A DNA stretch of 64,000 nt. Source: Gymnothorax reevesii. Its lineage: Eukaryota; Chordata; Actinopteri; Anguilliformes; Muraenidae. Made by a program: the position numbers and the translations under genes. Shown here in pieces: positions 37,114-47,715 of the stretch (position 1 is its first letter; the number at the start of each line of letters is the position of its first letter). Under the pieces are notes generated by a model. The model ran no database searches. It was given only the letters and a program-made list of their open reading frames with translations, and was not told the DNA's origin. The stretch is from assembly GCA_029721435.1 (NCBI GenBank), contig CM056574.1, positions 28,691,001 through 28,755,000 of the forward strand, written 5' to 3'.

Positions 37114-38241
37114 TTAACCCCTTTCTGCAGATGTAGACGCTTGCGTCTATAGAACTGCAAATCTAAGCACTTAGTTACAGTACTCCACCACGAGATGGCA
37201 CCCTCGGATCAGCTATTGAATATCCACAAACGGGCAGAGCTGAAATGCAATTTAGAGTATGGAGAAGTTCCCTCCAATCCCTGTTTTTCAGGAGTTGCAT
37301 GACTTAAACTCCTCAGCTAAGCCTGATGTGCAAACTGGTCAATATCCTTGCCCAAAGTATCGATCCAGTAGTTTCAAAAAATTATCACTTGCGACAGGAA
37401 AAAACTTAGTACTCTGTAGCAACCATTTTAGCTACAGTGAGCCAACAGTATTCCAATTCGTGGTTAAAAAAAATACGTTTTGTGAAGCAAAAAATCCGAC
37501 ATAGTAGAATGTGAGAGAATCAATACTGTCAATTACAGTCATCACACACAAAATATGCGTAGTTCCCTCCCATGGATTAATGTGTAGATTTCTCCACTGA
37601 CAAATTCAGCGCTCCCTTCCATCCACCCAAGTACTGGTGTCGATAGCCAGTCACTCAATTATATACTCAGATTCATCTGCGTAACTCTACTGTTATATTT
37701 CACGCCCTCGTGAAGCTTCCCCAGTAACGATGTATTGATAGACTCGTTTCTTATCCAATTCCCGAGTGTTTAAACTTTCCTCAATAACTGAAATACATTG
37801 ATCGGACAATAAGAATAGGATACAAATCTAAGCGTAAAGGTTAGGTCGGTTGTGTTCTTCGAATGTTGGCCACGGTTGCGCTGCTGAAAATGATGCGATA
37901 TCAAAGAAACAAAGACATTCGAAACCAGCCTGAAGTGTTCAGTTTCATTCACGAGATAAATGTATGGACGCGGTCAATGGGAATTATTCCGAATGAAAGG
38001 GTATTATTTTTTTTGCCATTTCAATAGTGAATTCTCATGAAGATTTTTTATGTTTGAAGCCCCTTTTCTCCACCAAAATCATAAAAATAAACTGAAATAT
38101 GATGGGAGTCTGAATGCTTCAAGTGTCTAGACTCAATTGAGCCAAAGTTTTTCTGTCTGTAAAGCTGCAATCTTGAATTATAAAGCCTTAAATCAGGTAA
38201 CACCTAAAAAGCCAGATTTGGCTTCTGCGCAAAGGGGTTAA
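37114..38241. mobile_element. piggyBac-like non-autonomous element (TTAA target)
   Basis: TTAA occurs at both ends (37114-37117 and 38238-38241). The terminal inverted repeat is CCCCTTTCTGCAGA on the left and CCCCTTTGCGCAGA on the right (complement). TTAA duplication with C-rich ends is characteristic of piggyBac. Just inside the left end is a palindrome TAGACGCTTGCGTCTA (37134-37149). An 81-codon open frame at 37259-37504 shows no transposase motif, so the element is probably non-autonomous. Confidence 0.65.
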
Positions 38242-38545
38242 AGCACTCAGACATCAGGTCTGCACTGCTCACTCTCTGTTAGCCATTTGTATTATTATTC
38301 AAATTAATTGAGGCTGAACATTTTGCCAGGGCACCCATGTAAAAAAAACAGATAAACAAATCCCACATGAAACTTTATAAAATGTTTGTTTTCTTGCATG
38401 AATATACAGTGCTTTCCAATATTCTCAATTTATGATAATTTTTTTAAAATGTGAGAGCAAGCACACTTTGGCTGTCGAGAGGAATATGTTCTGATGGTTG
38501 TCCAATAGGTCCTCTCAATTTTGATCTGAACAATAGTTCTTGATT
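38242..38545. other. Spacer before the Penelope-like element
   Basis: AT-rich, no feature recognised. The 5' boundary of the retroelement is not visible. Confidence 0.4.
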
Positions 38546-39817
38546 GAACTTTTTTTTGTTCTCCTAGTTCTCCTCCTATTGTCGCGGTTCAGCCCAATTC
38601 TGAGGAACCTTCCACGCCTAATGAATTTGGCAATATTGCTTTTAAGCCTAAATCCTATTTTGTCCCCATTGTGGCAAATCCGGCCTCAATAACTTTGGTG
38701 AATAAAGTTGACAGAGAGGCTGAGAGATCTTTTATGGCACCAACTGCAGGGCATAAATATAATCTGACAAGGGGTGAACGTGTGGCTTTGGACGAACTGT
38801 CAAATAACAGAGATATTATTATTCGGCCTACTGACAAAGGCGGCGCTATTGTAGTGTTATCTCATGACATGTATGTTGTAGAGGCCTTATGTCAACTTAA
38901 CGATACTAAATATTATCAGCTGCTCCGCACTAATCCCCTCATGGATATGCAAACTCAATTTATCAACCTGCTCACCCGGGCTAAGGACTCTTCTTGAATT
39001 TCTGAAAATGAGTCGGCTCCCTATGTGTTAATCACCCAGTCACTGCAGCTTTTTACCTGCTCCCTAAAATACATAAGGAACCCAAGAATAACCCTCCTGG
39101 TCGTCCAATTAAAAACGGCAATGAAACGCTTACGGAACCGGCTTCCCAATTCATTGACTCCTTTATCAAACCGTTTGTTAAAACCTTACCGTCCTATCTC
39201 GAGGACTCCACGGATGTACTTAACAAACTGTCGGGCTTGAACAACATCCATACTCACTTCCTGGTTACTATGGATGTTGAACGTCTCAACACGAACATTC
39301 CACACCAACAGGGTCTCGGTGCCCTGGCTCATTTTCCTTCGCACTGTGGTTATGAAATGCCCCCTACGGACTTCATCCTGCAACTGACAGAGTGGATTCT
39401 GCATAATAATGTCTTTATCTTCATGGACAAACTATACAGGCAAAATATTGGTGTTCCGATGGACTCCTGTTTCTCACCTAATTATGCTTGTCTGTATTTG
39501 GGTCTCTGAGAACAAACCTATGTGATGAATTCTGCTAACCCTTTTTTTGACTCTATAACTTGGTATGGCCGGTATATTGACGATTTTGCTTTATTTTTGA
39601 TGCTGATGAAACTAGCTTATTGGTTTTTCATATATATTTAAATTCCATCACTGATCATATTAAATTGTCGATTCAATAATCTAAGGACAATATTAACTTC
39701 TTGGATCTTACTATCTCTACGGACAATGTTGGTGTTTTACACACTGACAATGTTAGAAAGTTTACCTCACGTAACACAATTCTGAGACCGGATTCTTTTC
39801 ACCCTGTGCGCCTCTAA
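38546..39817 (+). pseudogene. Penelope-like reverse transcriptase, broken
   Basis: RT copies element RNA into DNA at a nicked target. Open pieces in shifting frames give: IIIRPTDKGGAIVVLSHDMY (about 38813-38872; N-terminal RT region); stop at 38995; then frame changes to FYLLPKIHKEP and NPPGRPI (about 39050-39115); LVTMDVERLNTNIP (about 39262; RT motif A); an altered GVPMDSCFSPNYACLY (normally a GTSMG..FAPN-like motif); stop at about 39508; and WYGRYIDDFALF (about 39561; motif C with the catalytic YIDD intact). A further stop lies at 39815. The protein cannot be made whole. Confidence 0.85.
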
Positions 39818-40669
39818 AATAATATTCCTTTTGGTCAGTTTCAACGACTACGACGCATTTGCGACAGAGATGACGTCTACCTTAAACAGTCTGTTGACAT
39901 TTCTAATGGTTTTCGTGAGAGGGCCTACAAGCCCTCAGTCATCAAACAAGCGCGAGAAAAGGCATATTCGCTCAGTCGTGTTTACTTGTTAAATAAACGC
40001 AAGCGTAAGAACCGCCCACAATCTCGACCCTTCTTTCTGACGCAATACAACACTCGAGCTGCACATAACAGAAACATCGTAAAATCCAATTGGTCCATTA
40101 TTGAGAGTGATCCCAACCTACGCAAGGTTTTTCCCAAACCACCGCTGTTCTCTTTTCGACGTGCCCCCAACCTTAACGATAAACTCATGCAAAGTTATCT
40201 CCCTGCGGAAAAAGCAACTAATTCGCTTAGTAAACCCGTTGGCACCATCAAATGTCATAATTGCAATCATTGTGATAATATCATTCAGACCAAATTCTTT
40301 TCTGATTTTAAAACTGGTAAAAAATACATGCATACAGATTTTATTAATTGCAACACTGTCTATGTAATCTATCGCCTTTCATGTCCCTGTATTTTTTATA
40401 TCGGCCGCACTAAGAGACGTCTTCGCAATCGCCTAATTGAGCACCAATATGCCATATGTAAGCAAGATTTCACTCATCCCATTGCTAGACATTTCGCCGA
40501 GGCTCATGATAGCAACGATTCCGCTCTCAGAATTGAAGGCATTGAATACGTTCAAGCGCATATTAGAGGCGGTAATAGATTCCGTAAACTTTGCCAGAGG
40601 GAAGCGTTCTGGATACATACTTTTGATGCCCTTAATTATCCTGGCCTGAACGAGGATCTTGACTTTTAA
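39818..40669 (+). pseudogene. Penelope-like GIY-YIG endonuclease domain, open for 284 codons
   Basis: The open segment begins just after the last RT stop (39815-39817) and ends at TAA 40667. A cysteine-rich linker (CHNCNHCD, about 40252-40275) precedes the endonuclease core: VYVIYRLSCPCIFYIGRTKR (about 40360), the YIG half with following RRLRNRLIEH, and a C-terminal REAFWIHTFDALNYPGLNED, which includes the conserved glutamate and the terminal GLNE signature. In this family the domain nicks the target DNA. It is classed as a pseudogene because the RT upstream is broken; this part alone has no visible lesion. Confidence 0.8.
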
Positions 40670-41156
40670 TCTTTTTTATAATTCCCTTCTCTTCTTGTAC
40701 TCATTTGTATTTGTTTTTACTACTTGTTACTTACTTTACCCCTAATATTGATACTTTCTTGTCTTTTTTTCGGTATTTGCCTTATCATCCTGGTCTTTAT
40801 GATTTTTCCATTTAATTTGATCCTTCTGTATTTATACTGATATTTCCAGCACCTGTTCTGCATTGATACCTCTTTGTCATTTAATTTTCAATATCTGTCT
40901 GTCTTCTTCATCATTACTGGTATTTTTTTTCCCGCACTCATAGTATATCTGTCACTTCTCCATTTAATTTGTTCTACAACCACTTGTCGGTATTACCTCT
41001 GTCACCTCTTCATTTTATTGTTCAATTATTTTTGTTAACTTTAGTGTTATTTTTGTGCTTCTGCTTTTAGCAGTGTATCAGGTGACACTAATCTGGTTGT
41101 CTATTTGTTGGTACCGTTTATATATGCCTATCTTTACTGATGTGACTAGTTACGCC
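40670..41156 (+). other. 3' non-coding region of the Penelope-like element
   Basis: T-rich sequence between the endonuclease stop and the hammerhead-like motif, with no open frame. Confidence 0.5.
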
Positions 41157-41187
41157 CTGATGAAGACCGTGTAGGTCGAAACATGCC
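41157..41187 (+). ncRNA. Hammerhead-ribozyme-like motif (probably degenerate)
   Basis: CTGATGA (41157-41163) is followed by a perfect 4-bp stem GACC/GGTC (41165-41168 with 41174-41177, loop GTGTA) and GAAA (41178-41181). These are the conserved core boxes of a hammerhead in the right order. Penelope-like elements are known to carry minimal hammerheads. Against function: one extra A between CTGATGA and the stem, the cleavage-site strand reads GCC instead of GUC, and stem I is not evident. Confidence 0.4.
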
Positions 41188-41326
41188 TGCTTCTTAATTA
41201 ATTTTTTTTAGCCATGCTTTAATAAAGGCTTTTTAATCTTAGGCTTTGTTTGTACTCCACTTTTTTCTAAGTTCCTGGAAGACTGACTATTTTTGATTGA
41301 AGTACAGAAGCCACTTCCTTCAATCT

Positions 41327-41430
41327 TGTGTGTGTGTGTGTGTGTGTGTGTGCGCGTGTGTGTGTGCGTGTGTGTGTTTGAGTGTGTGTGTGTGTGCGCG
41401 CCTGTGAGTGAGTGAGTGAGTGAGTGAGAG
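41327..41430. repeat. (GT)n followed by (GAGT)n microsatellite
   Basis: GT units with GCGC interruptions to about 41402, then six GAGT units. Confidence 0.95.
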
Positions 41431-41695
41431 AGAGAGAGTCTGGGCATGTACAGTACTTTGCATATTTTTTGGCACCACTGGCTGAAAATTTTTCCTTTTA
41501 TTATTAATGCATCTGTTGATGAAAAGCACAATTGAGACATAATATATTATATTAAGCCTGTAAAGCTTGAACCATGAAATAATAGTCAGAAGATTTTAAA
41601 TGTTTGAAATTGAAGTATTTACTTGACATTTAAACAAAATGTGAAAAAAGAAATATTTTGAAAAAAAATTTGCATTTATGAAAATCATTCTGTAT

Positions 41696-42408
41696 GTTTT
41701 CAGAATGTTTAAGGATCTTGGGAAGACCAAGATCCTTAAAGTCAATACCACCAAAAACGAATCAGTTAAACTTGACGGAGAACCCCTAGAAGAAGTGGAG
41801 TCGTTCACGAACCTGGATAGTATAATGGACAAACAGGGAGGTACAGATGCTGATGTGAACACCAGAATCAGCAAAGCCACAGCAGCATTCATTCAGCTGA
41901 GAAACATCTGGAGTTCAAGAGGAATCAGCAGAAACACCGATACGGCTGTTCAACTCGAATGTGACACCTGTTTTACTATACGGGGCAGAGACCTGGAGAT
42001 TCACTAAGGCCACCAGTCACAGGATCCAGACCTTTGTCAACCAGTGTCTTCGCCGAATCTTTTCCATCCACTGGCCCGAGACCACAAGTAACAACGAATT
42101 ATGGAGAAAGACCAACCAGTGTCCCATGGAGGAAGAGATTCTGCGAAGAAGGTGGGGTTGGCTCTAGGACACACCCTACGAAAGCCAGCGAGTAACATCA
42201 CGCGGCAGTAACTAACATGGACTCCCCAAGGAAAGAGAAAGAGAGGGAGACCGAGGAACACCTGGCGTAGGGACCTGGACTCAGACGTCAAGCTGACAGG
42301 ACAGACGTGGGAACAACTTGAGTTGACAGCAAAGAACAAGCCGCGCTGTAGGACAGTCGTCGATGGCCTATGCTCCAGGAGAAGCGAAGGGCCAAAGTAA
42401 AGTAAGTA
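41696..42408 (+). mobile_element. 5'-truncated RTE-like LINE end with target-site duplication
   Basis: Frames across the segment give the C-terminal part of a LINE polyprotein downstream of the RT core: [55 protein letters not shown] (about 41964), then GRPRNTWRRDLDSD (about 42250) and a final RRSEGPK stop. It ends in short GTAA repeats. The flanks carry a perfect 9-bp duplication ATTCTGTAT (41687-41695 and 42409-42417), showing target-primed insertion of an already 5'-truncated copy. Frameshifts near 41960 and 42170 mean no intact protein. Confidence 0.8.
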
Positions 42409-42417
42409 ATTCTGTAT

Positions 42418-43297
42418 CATATGTGATGTTTTTATATAGTGAGGTCAAGTTTCAAAGACTGGTCTCACTTCAACAAAATCACTACTTTTGAGACTACAGT
42501 AACGTCACCTCGCATGAATAAAATCAGGCTCATTTAATCCACAAGTCTCAATCTCCAATCATACCCAATTTATGAAATTCCAAGAATTTTTGGGGACCCC
42601 AATATGCTGAAATATTCAAATACAACATGCGTAAATAACACATTGATACCACATGCAGAAAACTGGACCATTAAAAAGTTTCAGAAGGTGCTTAAAATCT
42701 AGCCGGCAACGAAAACCTTTATCTAGACAGCGCTTCTGTAATAGATGTGCGCGGCTTGGAGAGAGGGGTGACAGGGCAGCCTGGAGCTGTTGGGTTATCA
42801 TATCTGATCATGTAGTCCTGCCCCTGCCCAGCCTCCTGTGCCCTGTGCCACAGATTGATGTATGTAGTGGGGACACTGAGGTACCGAGACCCCAGTCGGA
42901 ATATTCCAGTTCCCCACAGGCACACCATCCATCACATCTCCTGTCCAACAGACTGAGTTTAAGCAAGAGAAGCGGGTGAGATAAATCCCCTGGACCTCAT
43001 TTAAATAAAAGTGTGAAAACAGGAGAAACTAATAACTCACATCAGTACTGCGACTGAAACAAATGACTCCTGCATGATTTACACATGCTGCCCTTTTTGC
43101 TCTGGCCATTGTGAGACATAGAGTATATATCATTGGATATATCAATTTGACTGTCATGACGAGGGTTAGCAAGTGAGATTTCTGCTCCTTGCAGACTCTC
43201 CCTGAATAAATACTTCAACTGGGAAACTGATTGTTTCTGGAAAAGTAAATGAAAGCCTACATGGTCAGGAAATGCCGAACAGTAGGTAAGAGTGATT
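42418..43297. other. Non-coding stretch, no gene seen
   Basis: No recognised feature. The 108-codon frame at 42653-42979 lacks exon context. Confidence 0.45.
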
Positions 43298-43305
43298 GAT
43301 ACAGC

Positions 43306-43504
43306 CAGGGTTGGGTTCAATAACTTTTTTCAATTATAATTACAGTAATTGTAAACAATTACTTTCGTAGTTGTAATTAAATTTTAAATCAGTTCTTTTT
43401 ATCAAAAAGTTATTGTAATTGTACATTATGTCCAGAAAGTAATTGTAATTGTAATTACAATTACAATCAATTGTAATTTTAAAAAGTAATTGAACCCAGC
43501 CTTG
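43306..43504. mobile_element. hAT-type MITE with perfect 8-bp target duplication
   Basis: A 199-bp element. It starts CAGGGTTGGGTTCAATAACT; the complement of its right end reads CAAGGCTGGGTTCAATTACT. Both flanks are GATACAGC (43298-43305 and 43505-43512). CAGGG-type ends with an 8-bp duplication identify hAT. The interior is built from TAATTGTAATTACAAT-type words, themselves palindromic. Confidence 0.85.
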
Positions 43505-43512
43505 GATACAGC

Positions 43513-44275
43513 CACAGCTTTCCATCCCTCATCAGTTTTCAGCTAACAGCTCATATTAAACTCCCTGAAACTGCAGGGTCAAAAAGGTCTTAATGTCCCA
43601 ACAAGTGGCTTTTTTCTCCATTAGTGGCACTTAGAGTTCAAAGATTAAGCTGTGCTGTGATCTTTAAGTGAAGGTGATTCTCAGTGGCTCAGCAATGCAT
43701 CCCCTTGTAGGCCATTAGGGAACAGAGAACCACAGACAAATGAACCTCTGTCACTATCTAACTGATGGAATTAGCACTTCATAGTATAGCATTTGGTGAG
43801 TAAATGTGTCCATCTTTGGGTAGACAATATCAAAATGTCTGTGTCTGGTGTGTGTGGCTGAGATAGGAACTTAATGCACCTGTTATAACAGTGCATTGTT
43901 CTGTAATGAGGATGCTTCTCTTTGTTTTACCAAGTGCTACTTTTCTGCTTGAAAGTTTTTGAATTGTGGCTGCCTTGGTGAAGAAAAAGACTCTTTCTAC
44001 AGGACTCAGCTATCACTATCATGCAAGCAAAGCCACACATTCTTATCACTCAGTTAGAATTTATATTTATTGAGATGTCTGATAGTCTAAAAGCACAGTT
44101 TTATATTCACTGTTTTCAATGATCCCCTTTGTGCAGAGTACAAATAATGCCAATTTTTTTTCCTGTTAGGTGAGGTGCAAAATGTATTTCAAAATACCAG
44201 TAGCCCTTTCATCGCCCGCTACGAAAAGAAACAGGTCCACTGATTAGGGGATGTTGTCCTAGGTACTGTAATTTA
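43513..44275. other. Spacer between DNA elements, no gene seen
   Basis: No exon or repeat recognised. Confidence 0.45.
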
Positions 44276-44585
44276 TAGCCCTTTCCCACTACCATATCTC
44301 CGGGTTATCTCGGGGTTAACGGCATGGCTTAACCCTGAGATAACCCGGGACAGCTCAAGCATTCCCACTACTCTTCAGCTGCCTAAGGTTAACGCAAAAA
44401 AATCAGCACTTAACCCAGGGTTTGCAAACCGTGCCAGTGACCATGGTTAAAGAGCTAACCCAGGGCAGACTCGCCCCAGGCATAGCGAAACTCCAGGTTA
44501 ATGAGTTGTAATGGGAACACAACTCGGTGTTAACAAGCCCTGGGGCAAATCTCTTGGTTTTGCAGTTTGGTGTGGGAAAGCTGTA
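44276..44585. mobile_element. PIF/Harbinger-like MITE (TTA target)
   Basis: A 310-bp element. The ends TAGCCCTTTCCCACTACCA and, on the complement of the right side, TACAGCTTTCCCACACCAA form an imperfect terminal inverted repeat. TTA flanks both sides (44273-44275 and 44586-44588), consistent with a TWA target. The interior has several GGTTAAC/GTTAACC and ACCCGG words. No coding frame. Confidence 0.6.
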
Positions 44586-44679
44586 TTATGGTACATGGTA
44601 AATGGACTGCATTTATACAGTGCTTTTCAAATCATCCAGCAGGGGCTGTAACGTTTTGTGTACTGTACTGTCCTGGAAC

Positions 44680-44945
44680 ACGGACCACTGTAATTACTGT
44701 CCTGCTCCACTAGGGGACTGGTCCGGACCACTGGTCCTTGGAGCACAGACCACTGCATAACTGTCCTGCTCCACTAGGGGACTAGTCCGGACCACTGGTC
44801 CTTGGAGCACGAACCACTGCAGTAACTGTCCTGCTCCACTAGGGGACTGGTCCGGACCACAGGTCTTTGGAGCATGGACCACTGCAGTAACTGTCCTGCT
44901 CCACGAGGGGACTGGTCCGGACCACTGGTCTGGAGTGTCTCGAGA
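44680..44945. repeat. Minisatellite, about four 65-bp units
   Basis: ACTGTCCTGCTCCACTAGGG-type starts occur at 44696, 44760, 44825 and 44890. Each unit contains the palindrome GGTCCGGACC (or GTCCGGAC) flanked by CCACTGGTC. Because 64-65 bp is not a multiple of three, the minus-strand frame across it cycles through frames, and the 104-codon open frame is an artefact of the repeat. Confidence 0.9.
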
Positions 44946-46831
44946 CAGTAAAATTTTTCTTTCAGTGGCCTTGTAGAGGTACGGTCTTGGAACCACTGTA
45001 CAGTCCATGCTAGGAATATTGAAATCACATTTTAAATGGCTGCTTTACCCTCAGCATTACTGTCGGGCAAATCATTTATTTGGCCGCTATTTGGATAATT
45101 AAATCGTTAGGACTGTAGGTCTAATTGTTCAAAATATTTGAAGCCAGTAAACTAAGCTAGTAACAATCAATGAGGCCTGACAATATGCAGCTCCGCGCTT
45201 TTTAATGCGCTGTCAGCTGTCCGATTGGAACAGCTGTCTGATTAGAAAACATAAATGAAGGACACCACACTCTTCACCGAAATTATCATCATTCGCAGAA
45301 GAATTCTGAAATGTCGCTCTCGCTGGAGGGAATAAAAAATCGTCCTTAAGTGACAGCGCGTAGACCTTATGATAATTAAATTATATTTATGTAGGCTACT
45401 GAATGTAGCCCATTATATTGTCGCTGTTAGATCGCAGGGGGTGAAATTATTATGGCGCCGGCTGTGTTACGAGGAAATTTCAACTGCTCAATTATTAGAC
45501 TTGAATCCATTTTTGTATTGTATTTGTATTCCATTTCTGATAGGCGTTGTTGTGTTCTGGCCTTTGGCCAGGACAGCATTTATGGTTTTAACAGTTTAAT
45601 TTTCCATAGTCCACAGTCATAGTTCATGTCAGTTTTAACAGTTTCTAGTATTAGAATCAAGTATTTCATTATTCATGTTTATTGTCCATGTTTTTACTTT
45701 TCCATGTTTTTGTTTTCGCCAGGTCTGCCAAGCCACTCCACCACTTATCTGCGTTCCGCCCCGTGCCTTCGTTGTTGCACATTTCAGAGCTCTGGTTGGC
45801 TTTGGTATTTCCCCCTTCCTTCTGTGCTGTGCTGATTCGGGGCTGTCTCAGCTTAATTGGCAATTAACTGTTTTTAAGTTACTAACATTTACTAACATTC
45901 ACTGGGTGGTGTAATTCTTAGATAGGCACATTACTAATACTACTAATTTAGACAGGGAGTTTGTTGTCATGATTCCTGCTTTGCTATTTCAAGATCTTGC
46001 TGTGCTTTTCTGTTCTGAACATTCATGCTGCTTTCAAACTGCATACTTAATTGGTACTTAAGCTGAGCACGCTCATTCTCTTAATGAGCAAGTCTTGTCA
46101 TCCTATCTTAGTCCATGTCCAATTATCTTGCCATGCCTCTTGTTCTCCTTCTCCAGGTGTTGCCCCTCATGTGTTCTTGATTTCTTACCCTTTATCTGGA
46201 TGCGGTGGAAGTTGGCTGGCAGACAGTATCTCGCTCAAGTTCAAGCTCATGTTCATGTGTTGTTCCAAGTTTCTGCTCAAGTCTCATGCTTCATAGTTCT
46301 TGTTTTCTTGTATATAGCGTTTTGTTTTCCAAGCCAAGTCTTGTTATTGACATCATTAGTCTTTCTGTTCATGGTTATCTCCCTGGAGTTTCCAGTGGCT
46401 TTTGTTTTTGATCTTTAGTTTCTAGCTCTGTGAAGCTCTCCTTAGTTTGTATTTTGCAACCCTTTGGGCCGAGTTTTTTGTTGGCCCTTGTGCCTGTTTG
46501 CTTTTGTTTTATTGAACTCCTCATTCCCCTTCACCTCGCTCCTGGTGTCTACCTGATCTTGCATCAGGCGTAGTCATGGTCTCCTGTCATAAATCATTTT
46601 CCTTTTGAGTAAAAAATAGCGCCTACTGAGGTAATCTTAGCTGGAAAACGTGTGATTAGATTTCATTACCATAACTGATAATAACTTGCCGACTTTTTTA
46701 CAGGCTAAATGGCCTACATAAATAAATCTATTCAGAACATTATGATAAGGTTACAGAATTTGAGTTATTGTTTTATATTCATTGGGTTTTACCAAAAGTC
46801 ATTCTCGAAAGTAGGCTACGTTACTTTGATG
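44946..46831. other. Non-coding stretch, possible decayed long repeat
   Basis: From about 45600 to 46600 the sequence is T-rich with many TTGTTTTC/CATGTTTT words, like the long non-coding part or long terminal repeat of a retroelement. No open frame or terminal repeat could be tied to it. Confidence 0.35.
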
Positions 46832-46839
46832 GATTCTTG

Positions 46840-47591
46840 CAGTGGCGTCTCTGGAAGTGAAAACTGGACCCGGACCATGCCTTTGCGTGAATGATTGTTC
46901 CTGGCTTGTACTCAGTTATTTTTTGTTATTAACTCGTTTTCCAATTTTGACAATCATCCTCTGGCAATCGAAGTAACGATTTCTCTCTCCATGAGATCCA
47001 TTGACGACTAAATAATAGGATAAATTCAGATCAGAAAAATTATTTAGGCCACTCAAATTCTTCAACGCTTTATGAAAGACAAACTGCTCTCAAATGTGTG
47101 CGCTACCTTTTCCACACATCAAGTGATTTAACTGGCGCTTCATGATCGTTTTGTTTATATAAAAGACCAATTGAAACGTCTGTGTGCAATTCTGAATAAC
47201 GCTTATTTAAATGCACGTAATTATGCGTTCAGATTAATGATTGTCGCCGTGCTGAAATTTACCGTACCGTACCGGCGTGTTCTCGGAGTGAATCTATTGC
47301 TCAGTCCCTTAAGGAAGTTGCATGTCGTGATTGTAACTATTGAAGCAAATTCAACCAATCCACGCAAATTTCTCGCGGACAAAAAAATAAATCGCCAAGA
47401 CACTGTAACTTTCATTGCTACTTTTTGAAAAAGTTACCGCAAAAAAAATAAAAAAACAATAAAAAAAGCCAGGAAAATCCTGGAAGGATTGTTTGTCAAT
47501 TATCCGAATGATTGGGTGCAAGTCAGGGTTAGTAATTGTTTTAAAGGGGAGCTCTGGGCCCCAACAATCTTTAGTCCTAGAGATGCCCCTG
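46840..47591. mobile_element. hAT-type element, 752 bp, near-perfect 8-bp target duplication
   Basis: Left end CAGTGGCGTCTCTGGA; complement of the right end CAGGGGCATCTCTAGGA. Flanks GATTCTTG (46832-46839) and GATTCTAG (47592-47599) differ at one base. No transposase frame is visible. Confidence 0.75.
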
Positions 47592-47715
47592 GATTCTAGT
47601 AGCCTAACTCTTTTCAGTCGGCGATTATATCAGTAGGCTAGATCGTGGCGCTTTTATTCTGCAGATAGAGATACTAATTTTAGGAAGAAGGCGAGAAGAG
47701 TGAAATAGGCTATAG

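Larger units (their letters stand above)
38546..41235 (+). mobile_element. Penelope-like retroelement, decayed
   Basis: The order is reverse transcriptase, linker, GIY-YIG endonuclease, then a 3' non-coding region with a hammerhead-like motif and an AATAAA-containing tail (CTTTAATAAAGGCTTTTTAA near 41218). This order defines canonical Penelope-like elements. The N-terminal part before 38546 is missing or unrecognised. The RT half is broken, whereas the endonuclease half is open for 284 codons. No terminal duplication was found. Confidence 0.85.

Noticed and set aside
41208..41540. 110-codon minus-strand frame rich in His-Thr repeats
   Set aside because: It is a translation of the GT/GAGT microsatellite.
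44694..45028. Minus-strand open frames of 84 and 104 codons with repeated peptide blocks
   Set aside because: They are readings of the 65-bp minisatellite; the unit is not a multiple of three and the peptide repeats only because the DNA does.
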